Below the pieces are notes generated by a model. The model saw only the letters and a list, made by a program, of their open reading frames with translations, did not search any database and had not been told where the DNA came from. From contig NZ_CP039640.1 in assembly GCF_004923295.1 (NCBI RefSeq), forward strand, positions 248,001-312,000: a stretch of DNA of 64,000 nucleotides, written 5' to 3'. Below are positions 30,501 through 34,803 of the stretch, in pieces. The translations under genes and the position numbers were made by a program. Source of the DNA: Azospirillum sp. TSH100 (GTDB lineage: Bacteria; Pseudomonadota; Alphaproteobacteria; Azospirillales; Azospirillaceae). Numbering within the stretch: position 1 is the first letter of the stretch; every line of letters begins with the position of its first letter.

Positions 30501-32416
30501 TGGATCGTCTCGATCAGCGACAGCGTCGTCGTGTTCCCGCCACCCAGCAGGCTGACCACATCGACGCCCGCGCTGCCCGTCAGCGTCTCGACGGCACCGA
30601 TGGCTGCGGTGATCCCGCCGTTGACCGTCAGCAGCTCCCTTCCGGCGCCGCCGACGATCGTCTCCAGGCCGCTGACCTGCATCGTGGCGCCGGCGCTGCC
30701 CAGCACAATCAGGTCCAGACCGGCGCCGCCGACGACGGATTCGATAGCGCTCACCTGGATGGTGCTGCCATCGGCCGCCGTGTAGATGATATCCCGGTCG
30801 ACAGAGCCGGTCAGCGTCTCAACCGCCGCCACCAGCATATTTTGTCCGGTGGTGTAGCTGTGGGAACTGGTAAACATCGTAACGATGTCTTGCCCAGCGG
30901 AACCGACGAGCGTCTCGATGCCGCTGATCTGCACGGTCGAGCCTTCCGGATCGAGCAGCACAAGAAAATCGGCTGTGGAGCCCGGCGACGGTAAATATTG
31001 GGCGCCGTAAATGGTCTCGACGTGCGAGACCGCCAGCGTCAGGGGCAAACCGAACAGATTGGAGCCCCCGGGCTTTTCCGGGCTGCCCACGGCCTGCTCA
31101 TAGTGGCCGAAGTTTTCCCCCGCCATGACGTCGTTTCCGGACGTCCCGATCAGGGTATCCACGCCCATGGCGCTGACCGTGGCGCCACCGACGTCGGCGA
31201 GGATGTAGACGTCCTTGCCGATGCCGCCGGCCAACCGCTCCACGCCCGAAACCATGACCGTCGAGCCGTAGCCTTTGACCTGGACGATCATATCGGAAGC
31301 AGTGCTGCCAATGATCGTTTCGTAGAGATCAATGCGAATAGAGTTTCCGACAGTACCGGTAAAGATCATAACATCGCTACCGGTGGTGCCGAACACAGTG
31401 TCAAGCAAGGACACTGTAATAGTCGTGCCTCCCGTATCATCGATGTAGATTGTGTTGGCTGAAGATCCACCTATCAGGGTTTCCACCCCGGTGACGTGCA
31501 TGGTGCTGGATATGGTGGTGCCGAATTTTATGTTTCCGATATCTTTGCTCATATCGAGAACATCGTTACCGGCCGTGCCGACAAGCGTATCGATCGCACC
31601 GACGATGACGGTGGCGCCGTTCGTCTCCAGCAGCTTGACGTAATCCTGATTGCTGGTGGTGCCGCCAAGGATGGCATTCACCCCCAGGACGGCCAGGTTG
31701 AGCGGACTTGGCGCACTCTGTCCGGAGATCAGGTCGAAGCCGACGTTGCCGATCACCGTCTCGATCTGGGACACGAGCATCGTCGTGCCAACGGTCGATG
31801 AGATTTGGGCGACATCCACGCCTGTGTTGCCAATCAGCGTGGAGAGATCCTGGACGGAGATCGTGTTGCTGGGGGAGCCGAGGAAGACCGCCTCCGTTCC
31901 GGCACCGCCGACGAGCGTCTCCACCAGCGACACCAGCATGGTGCTGCCGGTGGTGGTGTTGGTCGAAGCGTTGTAGGGGGCGCTGCTGATGTAGCCGCTG
32001 CCGAAATAGACCACGTCCTTCGCCGTGCTGCCGACAAGCGTGTCGATCCAGTCCACCCGGACCGTGTTGCCGCTGGTCCCCACCAGAATGATGTCTTCGA
32101 CCGCCGACTTCGTGGTTCCGGTCAGCGTCTCGATCAGCGAGACCGACATCGTCGTCCCGTTGGTCGAACCGTAGATCACATCGGTGCCGGCACCACCGAT
32201 CAGCGTGTCCAGAAAACTTACCGTGGTGGTGTTGCCGCTGCTGCCGAAAGTAATGAGGTCGAGGCCGCCGTTGCCGATGAGCGTCTCGAGCGCCCTCACC
32301 GTGGTGGTGTTGCCGGTGTTGCCCAGGGTAACGATGTCCGACCCCGTGCTGCCGATGATGGTGCTCGGCGACGAGGTCGTGGTGGTGGTTCCTGTGACGG
32401 TGGCGGTTCCGGCCAT
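12548..32416 (-). CDS. Giant (6622-residue) RTX-like/Ig-like repeat surface protein, probable type I secretion substrate
   Basis: One uninterrupted frame encodes about 6600 residues, rich in Gly, Ser, Thr, Val and Asp and apparently free of Cys. Domain order: residues 1-980, about thirty short repeats with GGxGxD followed by strand-forming LETL segments, ending in a segment around FSKDDVLRV; residues 985-4076, 31 Ig-like repeats of about 100 residues; residues 4078-4200, one different Ig-like domain; residues 4203-6450, many more 26-residue repeats; residues 6453-6622, a C-terminal tail with two EF-hand-like loops (DKNGDASLT, DTNGDGQVAASE) and a hydrophobic end. There is no N-terminal signal peptide. 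Repeats with GGxGxD plus a C-terminal signal-like tail are typical of type I secreted adhesins. AGGAA at 32420-32424 on the minus strand is a good Shine-Dalgarno. No HlyB/HlyD/TolC genes are in the window. Confidence 0.93.
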   Translation of the reverse strand: MAGTATVTGTTTTTSSPSTIIGSTGSDIVTLGNTGNTTTVRALETLIGNGGLDLITFGSSGNTTTVSFLDTLIGGAGTDVIYGSTNGTTMSVSLIETLTGTTKSAVEDIILVGTSGNTVRVDWIDTLVGSTAKDVVYFGSGYISSAPYNASTNTTTGSTMLVSLVETLVGGAGTEAVFLGSPSNTISVQDLSTLIGNTGVDVAQISSTVGTTMLVSQIETVIGNVGFDLISGQSAPSPLNLAVLGVNAILGGTTSNQDYVKLLETNGATVIVGAIDTLVGTAGNDVLDMSKDIGNIKFGTTISSTMHVTGVETLIGGSSANTIYIDDTGGTTITVSLLDTVFGTTGSDVMIFTGTVGNSIRIDLYETIIGSTASDMIVQVKGYGSTVMVSGVERLAGGIGKDVYILADVGGATVSAMGVDTLIGTSGNDVMAGENFGHYEQAVGSPEKPGGSNLFGLPLTLAVSHVETIYGAQYLPSPGSTADFLVLLDPEGSTVQISGIETLVGSAGQDIVTMFTSSHSYTTGQNMLVAAVETLTGSVDRDIIYTAADGSTIQVSAIESVVGGAGLDLIVLGSAGATMQVSGLETIVGGAGRELLTVNGGITAAIGAVETLTGSAGVDVVSLLGGGNTTTLSLIETIQGLGSGTDVIILTEAYNTVFASWLETLFGGTGTDVVTLGSGGNTMLAAGLETLFGGTGTDALLLQGGAGNTVSVSNLETVVGGGSSDLLVLGPTGGTLSVSAIETVAGSAAIDVLTLGGTAGNSIAVSGAETLIGSTGRDVVVLSLGGNTVRAAGLETLTGGAGIDVVTLGSAGNTMLVGGLETLVGDIGVDLVTLASGGNTIAASGLETLVGGAGVDVVMLGTTGNTILATGIETLAGAAGRDVFAFDSTVVGTSAVNGFSKDDVLRVIGATLTGPVTTGNGTSVAAGSIQLSSSGGATTLYINTGGTTGAATRIITLDGLYTPGNFSISGDSITLTQSSLTGPFLDAASDGGTVGDGITNVTAPTFTGAAEADSVVTLYEGGTALATGTAASNGSWAISSTLSEGTHTLTAVAVTTASNTATSSTALTVTIDSTIVAPTGLALASGSDSGSSSSDRITSIVAPTVTGTAEANSVVTLYDGTAVAGIGTANGSGVWSITSSTLSSGAHTLTARAVDVAGNSSTASSGLTVTIDSTTAAPTALALAAGSDSGSSGSDRITNVVAPTISGTAEASSVITLYDGTAVAGTGTADGSGVWSITSATLGSGGHTLTATAVDLAGNTSTASTGLTVTIDTIVPGIPTGLALAAGSDSGSSNSDRLTNVVAPTVTGTAEASSVVTLYDGTAVAGTGTADGSGVWSITSSTLSSGAHTLTARAVDAAGNTSTASSGLTVTIDSTTAVPTGLALASGSDSGSSGTDRITNVAAPTVTGTAEANSVVTLYDGTAVAGTGTADGSGVWSITSATLGSGGHTLTAIAVDVAGNTSTASSGLTVTIDSTTAAPTGLALAAGSDSGSSSSDGVTNAITPTITGTAEANSVVTLYDGTAVAGTGTADGSGVWSITSATLGSGGHTLTATAVDLAGNTSTASTGLTVTIDTIVPGIPTGLALAAGSDSGSSNSDRLTNVVAPTVTGTAEASSVVTLYDGTAVAGTGTANGSGVWSITSSTLSSGAHTLTARAVDAAGNTSTASSGLTVTIDSTTAVPTGLALASGSDSGSSGTDRITNVAAPTVTGTAEANSVVTLYDGTAVAGTGTADGSGVWSITSATLGSGGHTLTAIAVDVAGNTSTASSGLTVTIDSTTAAPTGLALAAGSDSGSSSSDGVTNAITPTITGTAEANSVVTLYDGTAVAGTGTANGSGVWSITSASLSNGTHTLSARAVDVAGNTSTASSGLTVTIDSTTAAPTGLALASGSDSGSSGNDRITNVVAPTVTGTAEAGSVVTLYDGTAVAGTGTANGSGVWSITSSTLGSGAHTLTARAVDVAGNSSTASSGLTVTIDSTIAAPTDLALAAGSDSGSSSSDGITNIVAPTVTGAAEANSVVTLYDNGTAVGTGTANASGSWSITSATLASGGHTLTATAVDLAGNSSTASSGLTVTIDSTTTAPTGLALASGSDSGSSSTDRITNAIAPTVTGTAEANSVVTLYDGTLVVGSGTANGSGVWSITSAALGSGGHTLTATAVDVAGNSSTASAGLTITIDTTASGAPTGLALASGSDSGSSGSDGITNVAAPTVTGTAEANSVVTLYDGTAVAGTGTANGSGIWSITSSTFGNGSHTLSAVAVDVAGNTSTASTGLAITIDTTSATPGGLALALGSDSGSSASDRNTKVTIPTVNGTAEANSVVMLYDGATAVGTVTADAAGLWSLSTPSLADGVHTLTAQAVDVAGNTSTASSALTVTVDATAPVAPTGLTLDPASDSDTQGDNTTTVRTPAITGTAEANSVLSLYDGSNLLGTTTVDNAGNWSITSSELGVGAHTLTALSVDLAGNTSTVSGNLVITIGNPLQGAPSTPQLDAGSDSGTVGDRLTNVVTPTLTGTAEAGSTVSIYESGTLVGSATADSAGAWSVTTTTLTNGAHNLYASAVSGGTLLGSSSALTVTIDASVPTTPSIPELAVAADSGVVGDGITRVTTPTLSGTAQANGVVTLFDGSTAIGTVTADASGLWSVTTGTLSEGAHTLTARTINAAGSTSQASSALVLTIDTTSATPSGVALAAASDSGTSGDGITNVVAPTVTGTAEAGSTVLLYEGTNLIGQATADSGGAWTVTASARGDGSHSLSALAIDVAGNTSQAFTGLTITIDVTAPGAPDTPALATGSDSGSSNSDRLTNVAAPTVTGTAEANSVVTLYDGTAVAGTGTADGSGVWSITSATLGSGGHTLTAVAVDVAGNSSTASTGLAITIDTTAPGAPTGLALASGSDSGSSSSDGITNVVAPTVNGTAEANSVVTLYDGTAVAGTGTASARGIWSITSTTLTSGDHTLTAVAVDVAGNSSTASSGLTVTVDSTSATPTGLALASGSDSGSSGSDGITKIVTPTVSGTAEASSVVTLYDGTVVVGTGTADGSGVWSITSATLGSGDHTLTATAVDVAGNSSTASSGLMVTIDSTTAAPTGLALTSGSDSGSSNSDRITNVVAPTVTGTAEASSVVTLYDGTAVAGTATADGSGVWSITSSTLSSGDHTLTAVAVDVAGNSSTASTALTVTVDTTSAAPTGLALASGSDSGSSGSDRITNVVAPTVSGTAEASSVVTLYDGTAVAGTGTADGSGVWSITSATLGSGDHTLTAIAVDVAGNSSTASSGLTVTIDSTSAAPTGLALASGSDSGSSSSDRITNIVAPTVTGTAEVSSVVTLYDGTAVAGTATADGSGIWSITSATLSTGDHTLTATAVDVAGNSSTASTGLTVTIDSTTAAPTGLALASGSDSGSSSSDRITNIVAPTVTGTAEVSSVVTLYDGTAVAGTATADGSGIWSITSATLSSGAHTLTARAVDAAGNTSTASTGLTVTIDSTSAAPTGLALASGSDSGSSGSDRITNIVAPTVSGTAGASSIVTLYDGATAVGTATADGSGIWSITSSTLSSGDHTLTATAVDLAGNSSTASSGLTVTIDSTNAAPTGLALASGSDSGSSSSDRITSIVAPTVTGTAEASSVVTLYDGTALAGTGTANGSGVWSITSATLSSGVHTLTARAVDVAGNTSTASSGLTVTIDSTTAAPTGLALAAGSDSGPSSSDGITNIVTPTISGTAEASGVITLYDGTAVAGTGTADGSGVWSITSATLGSGGHTLSAVAVDVAGNSSTASTGLTVTIDTTAPNAPTGLALASGSDSGSSNSDRITSIVAPTVTGTAEANSVVTLYDGTTVAGTGTANGSGVWSITSSTLSSGGHTLSAVAVDAAGNTSTASSGLTVTIDTTTAVPTGLALAAGSDSGSSNSDRITNVVAPTVTGTAEASSVVTLYDGTAVAGTGTANGSGVWSITSATLSNGDHTLTAVAVDVAGNTSTTSTGLTVTIDTTAPGAPTGLALTPDSDSGLSNTDRITGVRQPALVGTAGAGATVVLYDATTALGTATADSNGLWTITAGASLSDGDHTLVATQINSVGNTSVASSGLVVTISATPPTVTGVVISDGPYALGAEISIEVTFSDVVVYTGTDSTLALTVGSTTRQATFAENFGSYTIYRYTVQPGDVDADGVTAVANGLTLNTSTIRDTNANNAVLTYAAVTNANAPSLVYPVASTGGTTITLAQYSTILGNAGTDVITLGTPGNTVELSALETLVASDGTDVISIGATVGTTLLLSNVETLLGGTGKEWITLGTAGGTLMVSGVETLLGGVGTDVVTLLDAGSTVYTAGIETLTGGTGTDVVMFANTRGNTLMQRSVETLIGDAGSDVLLLESTGGTVAVGLFETITGDMAVDLVSLVGGFGSTLLVNGLETLLGGAGTDIITVGTAGGTMLVSALESLTGSSLSDLVSLGTAGNTLTVTLVETLLGGGGTDAIMLGGAAGSTLLLSSIESIVGTVGIDLLTLGTVGSTLFVSAIETVVGGQGSDVLVLAGAGSTMFVSAIDTLTGTAGTDVVTLAGNGTTMKVELLETLTGRAGTDVISFGTAGITLLVNAVETLTGGAGTDVVTVAQTGSTMAVSSLETLLGGQGTDVAALGSVGNTLFVSSIETLTGGAGTDSLFFASGGNTLALRNIETLTGNSGTDVATLLNDGGPMQIGLFETIIGSADNDLVTLGNSGNTLVVSQLETLVGGSGLDVVTLLGSGGGTLLATGIETLIGGSGLDVVTLGTGGTTVRIIGIESVTGNSGRDVVHLSEGGGTFVVNLLETLVGSSGSDVAVVGELGGGSTLLIAGLEILVGSSGSDVVTLSDDGNTTLLRMLETLTGGTGLDAITIGNRGSTMVASKLETLVGGFALDIITLGTGGNTLLVSQLETLTGGAGLDIVTLATAGFDNAADMNRLSGTSGNTLLVSGLETLIGSSGTDVVYLGSAGTTLLVSGLEILVGGAGNDAVTLGDGGNTVLLRGIETLTGSAGTDLLLLGDTGNTAMVSLFETIVGGTGIDAILFGNAGNTLATSGLETLVGGSGLDVVTLLGSGGGTLLASGIETLIGGSGLDVVTLGTGGTTVRIIGIESVTGNSGRDVVHLSEGGGTFVVNLLETLVGSSGSDVAVVGELGGGSTLLIAGLEILVGSSGSDVVTLSDDGNTTLLRMLETLTGGTGLDAITIGNRGSTMVASKLETLVGGFALDIITLGTGGNTLLVSQLETLTGGAGLDIVTLATAGFDNAADMNRLSGTSGNTLLVSGLETLIGSSGTDVVYLGSAGTTLLVSGLEILVGGAGNDAVTLGDGGNTVLLRGIETLTGNSGIDVLTLGDTGNTAMVSLFETIVGGTGIDAILLGNAGNTLATSGLETLVGGSGLDVVTLLGSGGGTLLASGIETLIGGSGLDVVTLGTGGTTVRIIGIESVTGNSGRDVVHLSEGGGTFVVNLLETLVGSSGSDVAVVGELGGGSTLLIAGLEILVGSSGSDVVTLSDDGNTTLLRMLETLTGGTGLDAITIGNRGSTMVASKLETLVGGFALDIITLGTGGNTLLVSQLETLTGGAGLDIVTLATAGFDNAADMNRLSGTSGNTLLVSGLETLIGSSGTDVVYLGSAGTTLLVSGLEILVGGAGNDAVTLGDGGNTVLLRGIETLTGNSGIDVLTLGDTGNTAMVSLFETIVGGTGIDAILLGNAGNTLATSGLETLVGGSGLDVVTLLGSGGGTLLTSGIETLIGGSGLDVVTLGTGGTTVRIIGIETIIGGTASDVITVGSGGITVQANALETIAGGEGFDLVFLGSAGSTLLASALDILVGGAGRDVVALGSDGNTLLLRSIETLTGGAGSDTVTIGDTGTTMLVSAMETLTGGAGLDVITLGSGGSTLVASLLETLTGGAGSDVITVGTLGATLVANALETLLGGTASELVFLGSGGSTITVAGIDTLIGGTGTDVVTLGSSGNTVLLRGIETLTGNSGVDVLTLGNTGNTATVSLFETLIGGLGSDLVTLGSVGNTLVVSGIETLIGGTGTDIVTIGTAGGTLLALGIETLIGGTGLEVIFTGSAGATLTVSGADFVVGNTGTDVLTLGATGNTTTIRGIETLIGGAGTDVVFLGDTGNTMTLGTDIEVLVGGAATDVLSIGVAGATLLTRGVETLIGAAGTDVVTLGDTANTITVSGIDTLTGGASTDIVFTGSAGVTMTASGVEFLVGGTGTDVVTLGSSGNTVITRGIETLSGGAGGDVVILGDTGDTMTLGTGVEILVGGTGIDVLTISASGATLLTRAVETLVGAAGTDVVTLGDTANTITVSGIDTLTGGAGTDIVFTGSAGVTMLASGVEFLVGGTGSDVVTLGASGNTVITRGIDTMIGGAGSDLVLLGDTGVTMRAESGIEIIVGGAATDVVSLGDGGSTVLLRGIETLVGGTGNDVITTGNTGVTMSVSGVETLIGGLGTDAITVTGGSIRFQGGTGDSISLASGNGGSGGGTDTVVYSSFSDIAALGANTGFLSVSNFQSGTDKVQLTDAARTTADKNGDASLTTATAATNGVSMTDELVSLSSAVSGSLTDANLANFRTALGTLTNASAGAGTLVLANNGTSSALYQVVDTNGDGQVAASEVRLLGVYNSTVLSLSDINLG
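13060..19810 (-). repeat. C-terminal block of 26-residue RTX-like repeats
   Basis: Roughly 85 units of 78 bp. The consensus starts GGxGxDVVTLG, continues with an xxGNT turn and ends in a strand LxVSxLETL. The first nine residues match the calcium-binding RTX nonapeptide, but there is one per 26 residues instead of one per nine. Periodicity is strict enough that both strands keep long open frames. Confidence 0.85.
15171..18260 (-). repeat. Three tandem copies of a 990-bp (330-residue) higher-order repeat
   Basis: Segments starting near 15171, 16161 and 17151 are almost identical over 990 bp, and a partial fourth copy begins near 18141. Each unit is a group of about twelve 26-residue repeats and carries the unusual insertion DNAADMNRLSGTSG. 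Copies differ at only a few positions, for example at 17412-17455 against 16422-16465. The array is prone to copy-number change and to assembly collapse. Confidence 0.9.
20185..29461 (-). repeat. 31 tandem Ig-like repeats of about 300 bp
   Basis: Each unit of about 100 residues runs from PTGLALASGSDSGSS through APTVTGTAEANS, VVTLYDGT, SGVWSIT and GAHTLTA to a final TVTIDSTTA. This is a bacterial Ig-like (Big) domain of the type found in giant adhesins. I count 31 units; units 14-18 and the first and last are the most diverged, while units 2-13 and 19-30 are nearly identical, showing recent expansion or gene conversion. Confidence 0.88.
26958..28763 (-). repeat. 903-bp tandem duplication (three Ig-like units)
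   Basis: Two consecutive blocks of three Ig-like units are almost base-identical with a 903-bp offset, including the odd linker TIDTIVPGIP. A few substitutions separate them, for example near 27490-27560 against 28390-28460. This is a recent unequal-exchange event. Confidence 0.85.
29766..32416 (-). repeat. N-terminal block of RTX-like short repeats
   Basis: About thirty degenerate repeats of 26-32 residues within the giant protein. Each has an RTX-like turn (GGxGxD or GSTGxD), a short strand such as VVTLG, a GNT turn, and a second strand ending in ETL. Repeats near the N-terminus are more diverged in length and sequence than those of the C-terminal block, as expected for older copies. The fold is predicted to be a beta-solenoid with calcium sites; this is inference. 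Confidence 0.8.
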
Positions 32417-32846
32417 AATTTCCTCACACGCGGCAGCTTGAAGGAGTCGGGAAGGACGAGGTCGGAGGGGTCTGGCAGACGATGCCCGCTCCCGGAGCCG
32501 GCATTAGTCGACGGGTGCAGGAGCCGAACCGCGCGCATACGTCAGTATTAAACTTAGAGAGCTAATCAATTTTTCTGAGTGACATATTGTTGTATGTATA
32601 AATTGAACAAAAGATGAACAATTTTCAAGCTTGTAAATAATATTGAATGAAATGACGCCAGAATATATCGATGAAATCCGGCAAAAACCTCCGCCGTTAT
32701 TAGAAATAAATTTCCAAAGTTGCAAATAAAATTGCGCTACAATCATAAAAACTCTCCGAATTGCGCGATTATTCCATGATAATTTCATCGCTTTGATTTC
32801 TGACCATCTTAAGAAAGATGATACAACAGAAGTATTACTGCCGAAG
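32417..32846 (-). promoter_or_regulatory. AT-rich upstream region of the giant gene
   Basis: About 430 bp without a credible gene; bases 32540-32880 are strikingly AT-rich for this genome. The Shine-Dalgarno of the giant gene sits at 32420-32424. Several TTG- and TATA-like elements occur, so I do not single out one promoter. Such AT-rich islands are often targets of xenogeneic silencers, which would suit a costly surface protein; that is inference. Confidence 0.45.
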
Positions 32847-33275
32847 TTAATAGAAAATTATCACGAAAGCGAGCAAACGGCTTTTCGGGAGTTCCCTTAT
32901 GCCGCATTCCAATAGGCGGGCTGTGGCGACCGATTGCTCGGGCCACCCAAACGGACAACTTATCCGGGATAGTGGCCGCGCCAGCCGGTTCAGCGTCGGT
33001 TCAAAGCAGGACTTCGGCGTTTCAGGGATCGTATGGCACCAGCATGCGCCGATGATGGTCCGGGCGGACGCCGCCGCCGGCAGCAGACGCGCCACCCGGC
33101 GGAAGGCTGCCGCCGAAGCCGCCGGCCCCTGCGCCGCATGGATCGCCATGGCAAGCGCGCTCCACCCCTCGACGCTGCGGGGATCAAGCGCCAACGCCGC
33201 GCGCACCGCGATGGCGGCACGGTCCGGCCGACCGTCACGGACGCACAGATTGGCGCAGAGCCGTCAGGAATCCAT
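32847..33275 (-). pseudogene. Broken TPR-protein gene with stop at codon 4
   Basis: An ATG at 33275-33273 overlaps the stop of the gene upstream (TGATG), the standard coupling in this cluster. It reads only three codons before an in-frame TGA at 33266-33264. After that stop the same frame continues for about 55 residues with clear tetratricopeptide character (CANLCVRDGRPDRAAIAVR, then ALALDPRSVEGWSALAMA), then degenerates and runs into AT-rich DNA. It looks like a TPR (glycosyltransferase) gene that lost its start region by a nonsense change and its 3' part by deletion. Confidence 0.6.
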
Positions 33276-34696
33276 CACAGGACGATCATCCGCCCGCTCC
33301 CGTCGGGAAGAATGGGTGGCCCGTCCCAGTCCATTCCACGCTTGGCCTCCAAGGCGTAGAGCCGGCGGCGGATCAGAAGCTCCGCCGCCAGATGGACCGG
33401 TTCCGGCGGCGCCCCCTGCCCCGGCGGCCTGCCGCTCAGCATGTCCGCCCTCAACCTGTCGAACACATTCCCATCGCTGAGCGTATAGCAGACCGTCGGT
33501 TCCGCGGTCTTCGCACCGGCGAACAGCGACCGCAACGATCTGCTGTAGCAGACATCCTCAGGACCGGCCGGATTGAACGGCTCCTCGTCGGGAAAGCCAC
33601 CGACCAGGTCGTGGCAGACGCGACGCACAGCCAGATTGCAGGGATAGGTCGCTTCGGAAGCCGAGCGCCAGACCGGGGTGATGTCACGGTCGATCCTGTC
33701 GAACCGGATGCCGGTGCGCACGAAGCCGATCTCCGGATGGCGGTCGAGCGCCGTGGCCGTCACCCAGAGATGGCGGTCGAGAAACCAATCGTCGGCATCG
33801 AGAAACCACAGGTAAGGCCCCATCGCCATGGCCGCCCCAAGGTTGCGCGAACGCCCCGCCCCACCGTTGCGGCTGTTGGCGATCAGCGACAGGCTGTGTT
33901 CGGGATGCGCCCGTGACCACCCACGGACCGCCTCCACGGTGCCGTCGGGCGACGCATCGTCCACCACGCAGATATGGACGCGCGCGTCCGGATCGCCGGC
34001 CGCCTGCCGGTAATAGCGAACGGCCCGGTCCACGCTGTCCAGGGCACGCCCGATGCACCCCTCCACCCGGTGAGCCGGAATCACCACGCTGCCCACCGCT
34101 TGATGGTCCCTGCGCCGCCGTTCAAGCGCGTGCAGCGCCCGTTCCAGCCCGGCCTCGGGCACCGTCACCGGCATGGCGGCGGCACCCCGCCCGGAGGCTT
34201 CATCGGCGGCAAGGCGCGACACCCGGGCGAGCAGCCCGCCGGCCTCGCCGGCGGCCCCCTGGATGAAACGGACCATAGACAGGAGGCGCAGCAGGGCACG
34301 ATGCGGCGGCAGCGCCTCCACCAGCCGCACCAGTGCGACGCCGGCCCGATCGACCGCCCCCTCCTCAAGCTGGACGGACAGGCGATGCGCGGTGATCGAA
34401 AGCATGACCTCGCGCAGCCGTTCGAAGGCGGGATCGCTGGCGGACAGCGACGCAACCCTGGACAGCCAGCCAGCGGCTCCCCCCTCCTTCACCTCGACCA
34501 GCGCCATCAGCAGGACCAGTCCGGAATCGGCTGGGGCCATGCACAGCAATTCGGCGTAGCACCGCTTCGCATCGGCAAGGCGCCCGTCGCGATGGGCATC
34601 GATCGCATGGCGAAGGGCAGCCTGGGCTCTTGCCTGAACATTTTGGCCTTGAACATTCAGGCCCTGAATATCCGGACCTTGAGCGTATGGGGTCAC
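33275..34696 (-). CDS. TPR-fused GT2 family glycosyltransferase
   Basis: This 473-residue protein has an N-terminal helical region with TPR-like repeats (residues 22-165) joined to a GT-A fold GT2 domain: SVVIPAHR at 203-210, VVDDASPDGT at 244-253, and the metal-binding DADDWF at 300-305. It should transfer a sugar from a nucleotide donor in the cytoplasm. The TPR part may hold a protein acceptor, as in other TPR-glycosyltransferases. The first 20 residues contain a small GLNVQGQNVQ repeat and no strong Shine-Dalgarno precedes the ATG, so the start is uncertain. It is divergent to the TPR-glycosyltransferase at 34804, with about 110 bp between. Confidence 0.82.
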   Translation of the reverse strand: MTPYAQGPDIQGLNVQGQNVQARAQAALRHAIDAHRDGRLADAKRCYAELLCMAPADSGLVLLMALVEVKEGGAAGWLSRVASLSASDPAFERLREVMLSITAHRLSVQLEEGAVDRAGVALVRLVEALPPHRALLRLLSMVRFIQGAAGEAGGLLARVSRLAADEASGRGAAAMPVTVPEAGLERALHALERRRRDHQAVGSVVIPAHRVEGCIGRALDSVDRAVRYYRQAAGDPDARVHICVVDDASPDGTVEAVRGWSRAHPEHSLSLIANSRNGGAGRSRNLGAAMAMGPYLWFLDADDWFLDRHLWVTATALDRHPEIGFVRTGIRFDRIDRDITPVWRSASEATYPCNLAVRRVCHDLVGGFPDEEPFNPAGPEDVCYSRSLRSLFAGAKTAEPTVCYTLSDGNVFDRLRADMLSGRPPGQGAPPEPVHLAAELLIRRRLYALEAKRGMDWDGPPILPDGSGRMIVL

Positions 34697-34803
34697 GCGG
34701 GAACTCGGCGGTTCGGAAAGGCGGCACAGGGTGGAGAACCTCCACTCTACAGCAGGGCGGTTCCGGATGGGACGGCCTTGCAGACGTGCCGATCGCGGAT
34801 AGG

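Noticed and set aside
20258..30994. 3578-codon open frame on the plus strand
   Set aside because: It is antisense to the Ig-like repeats. The strict repeat period and GC-rich codons remove stops from the opposite strand; the translation is Arg/Gly/Ala-rich low complexity with no domain.
32504..32788. 94-codon frame on the minus strand in AT-rich DNA
   Set aside because: No Shine-Dalgarno, no recognisable features, and it lies where the giant gene's promoter and leader are expected.
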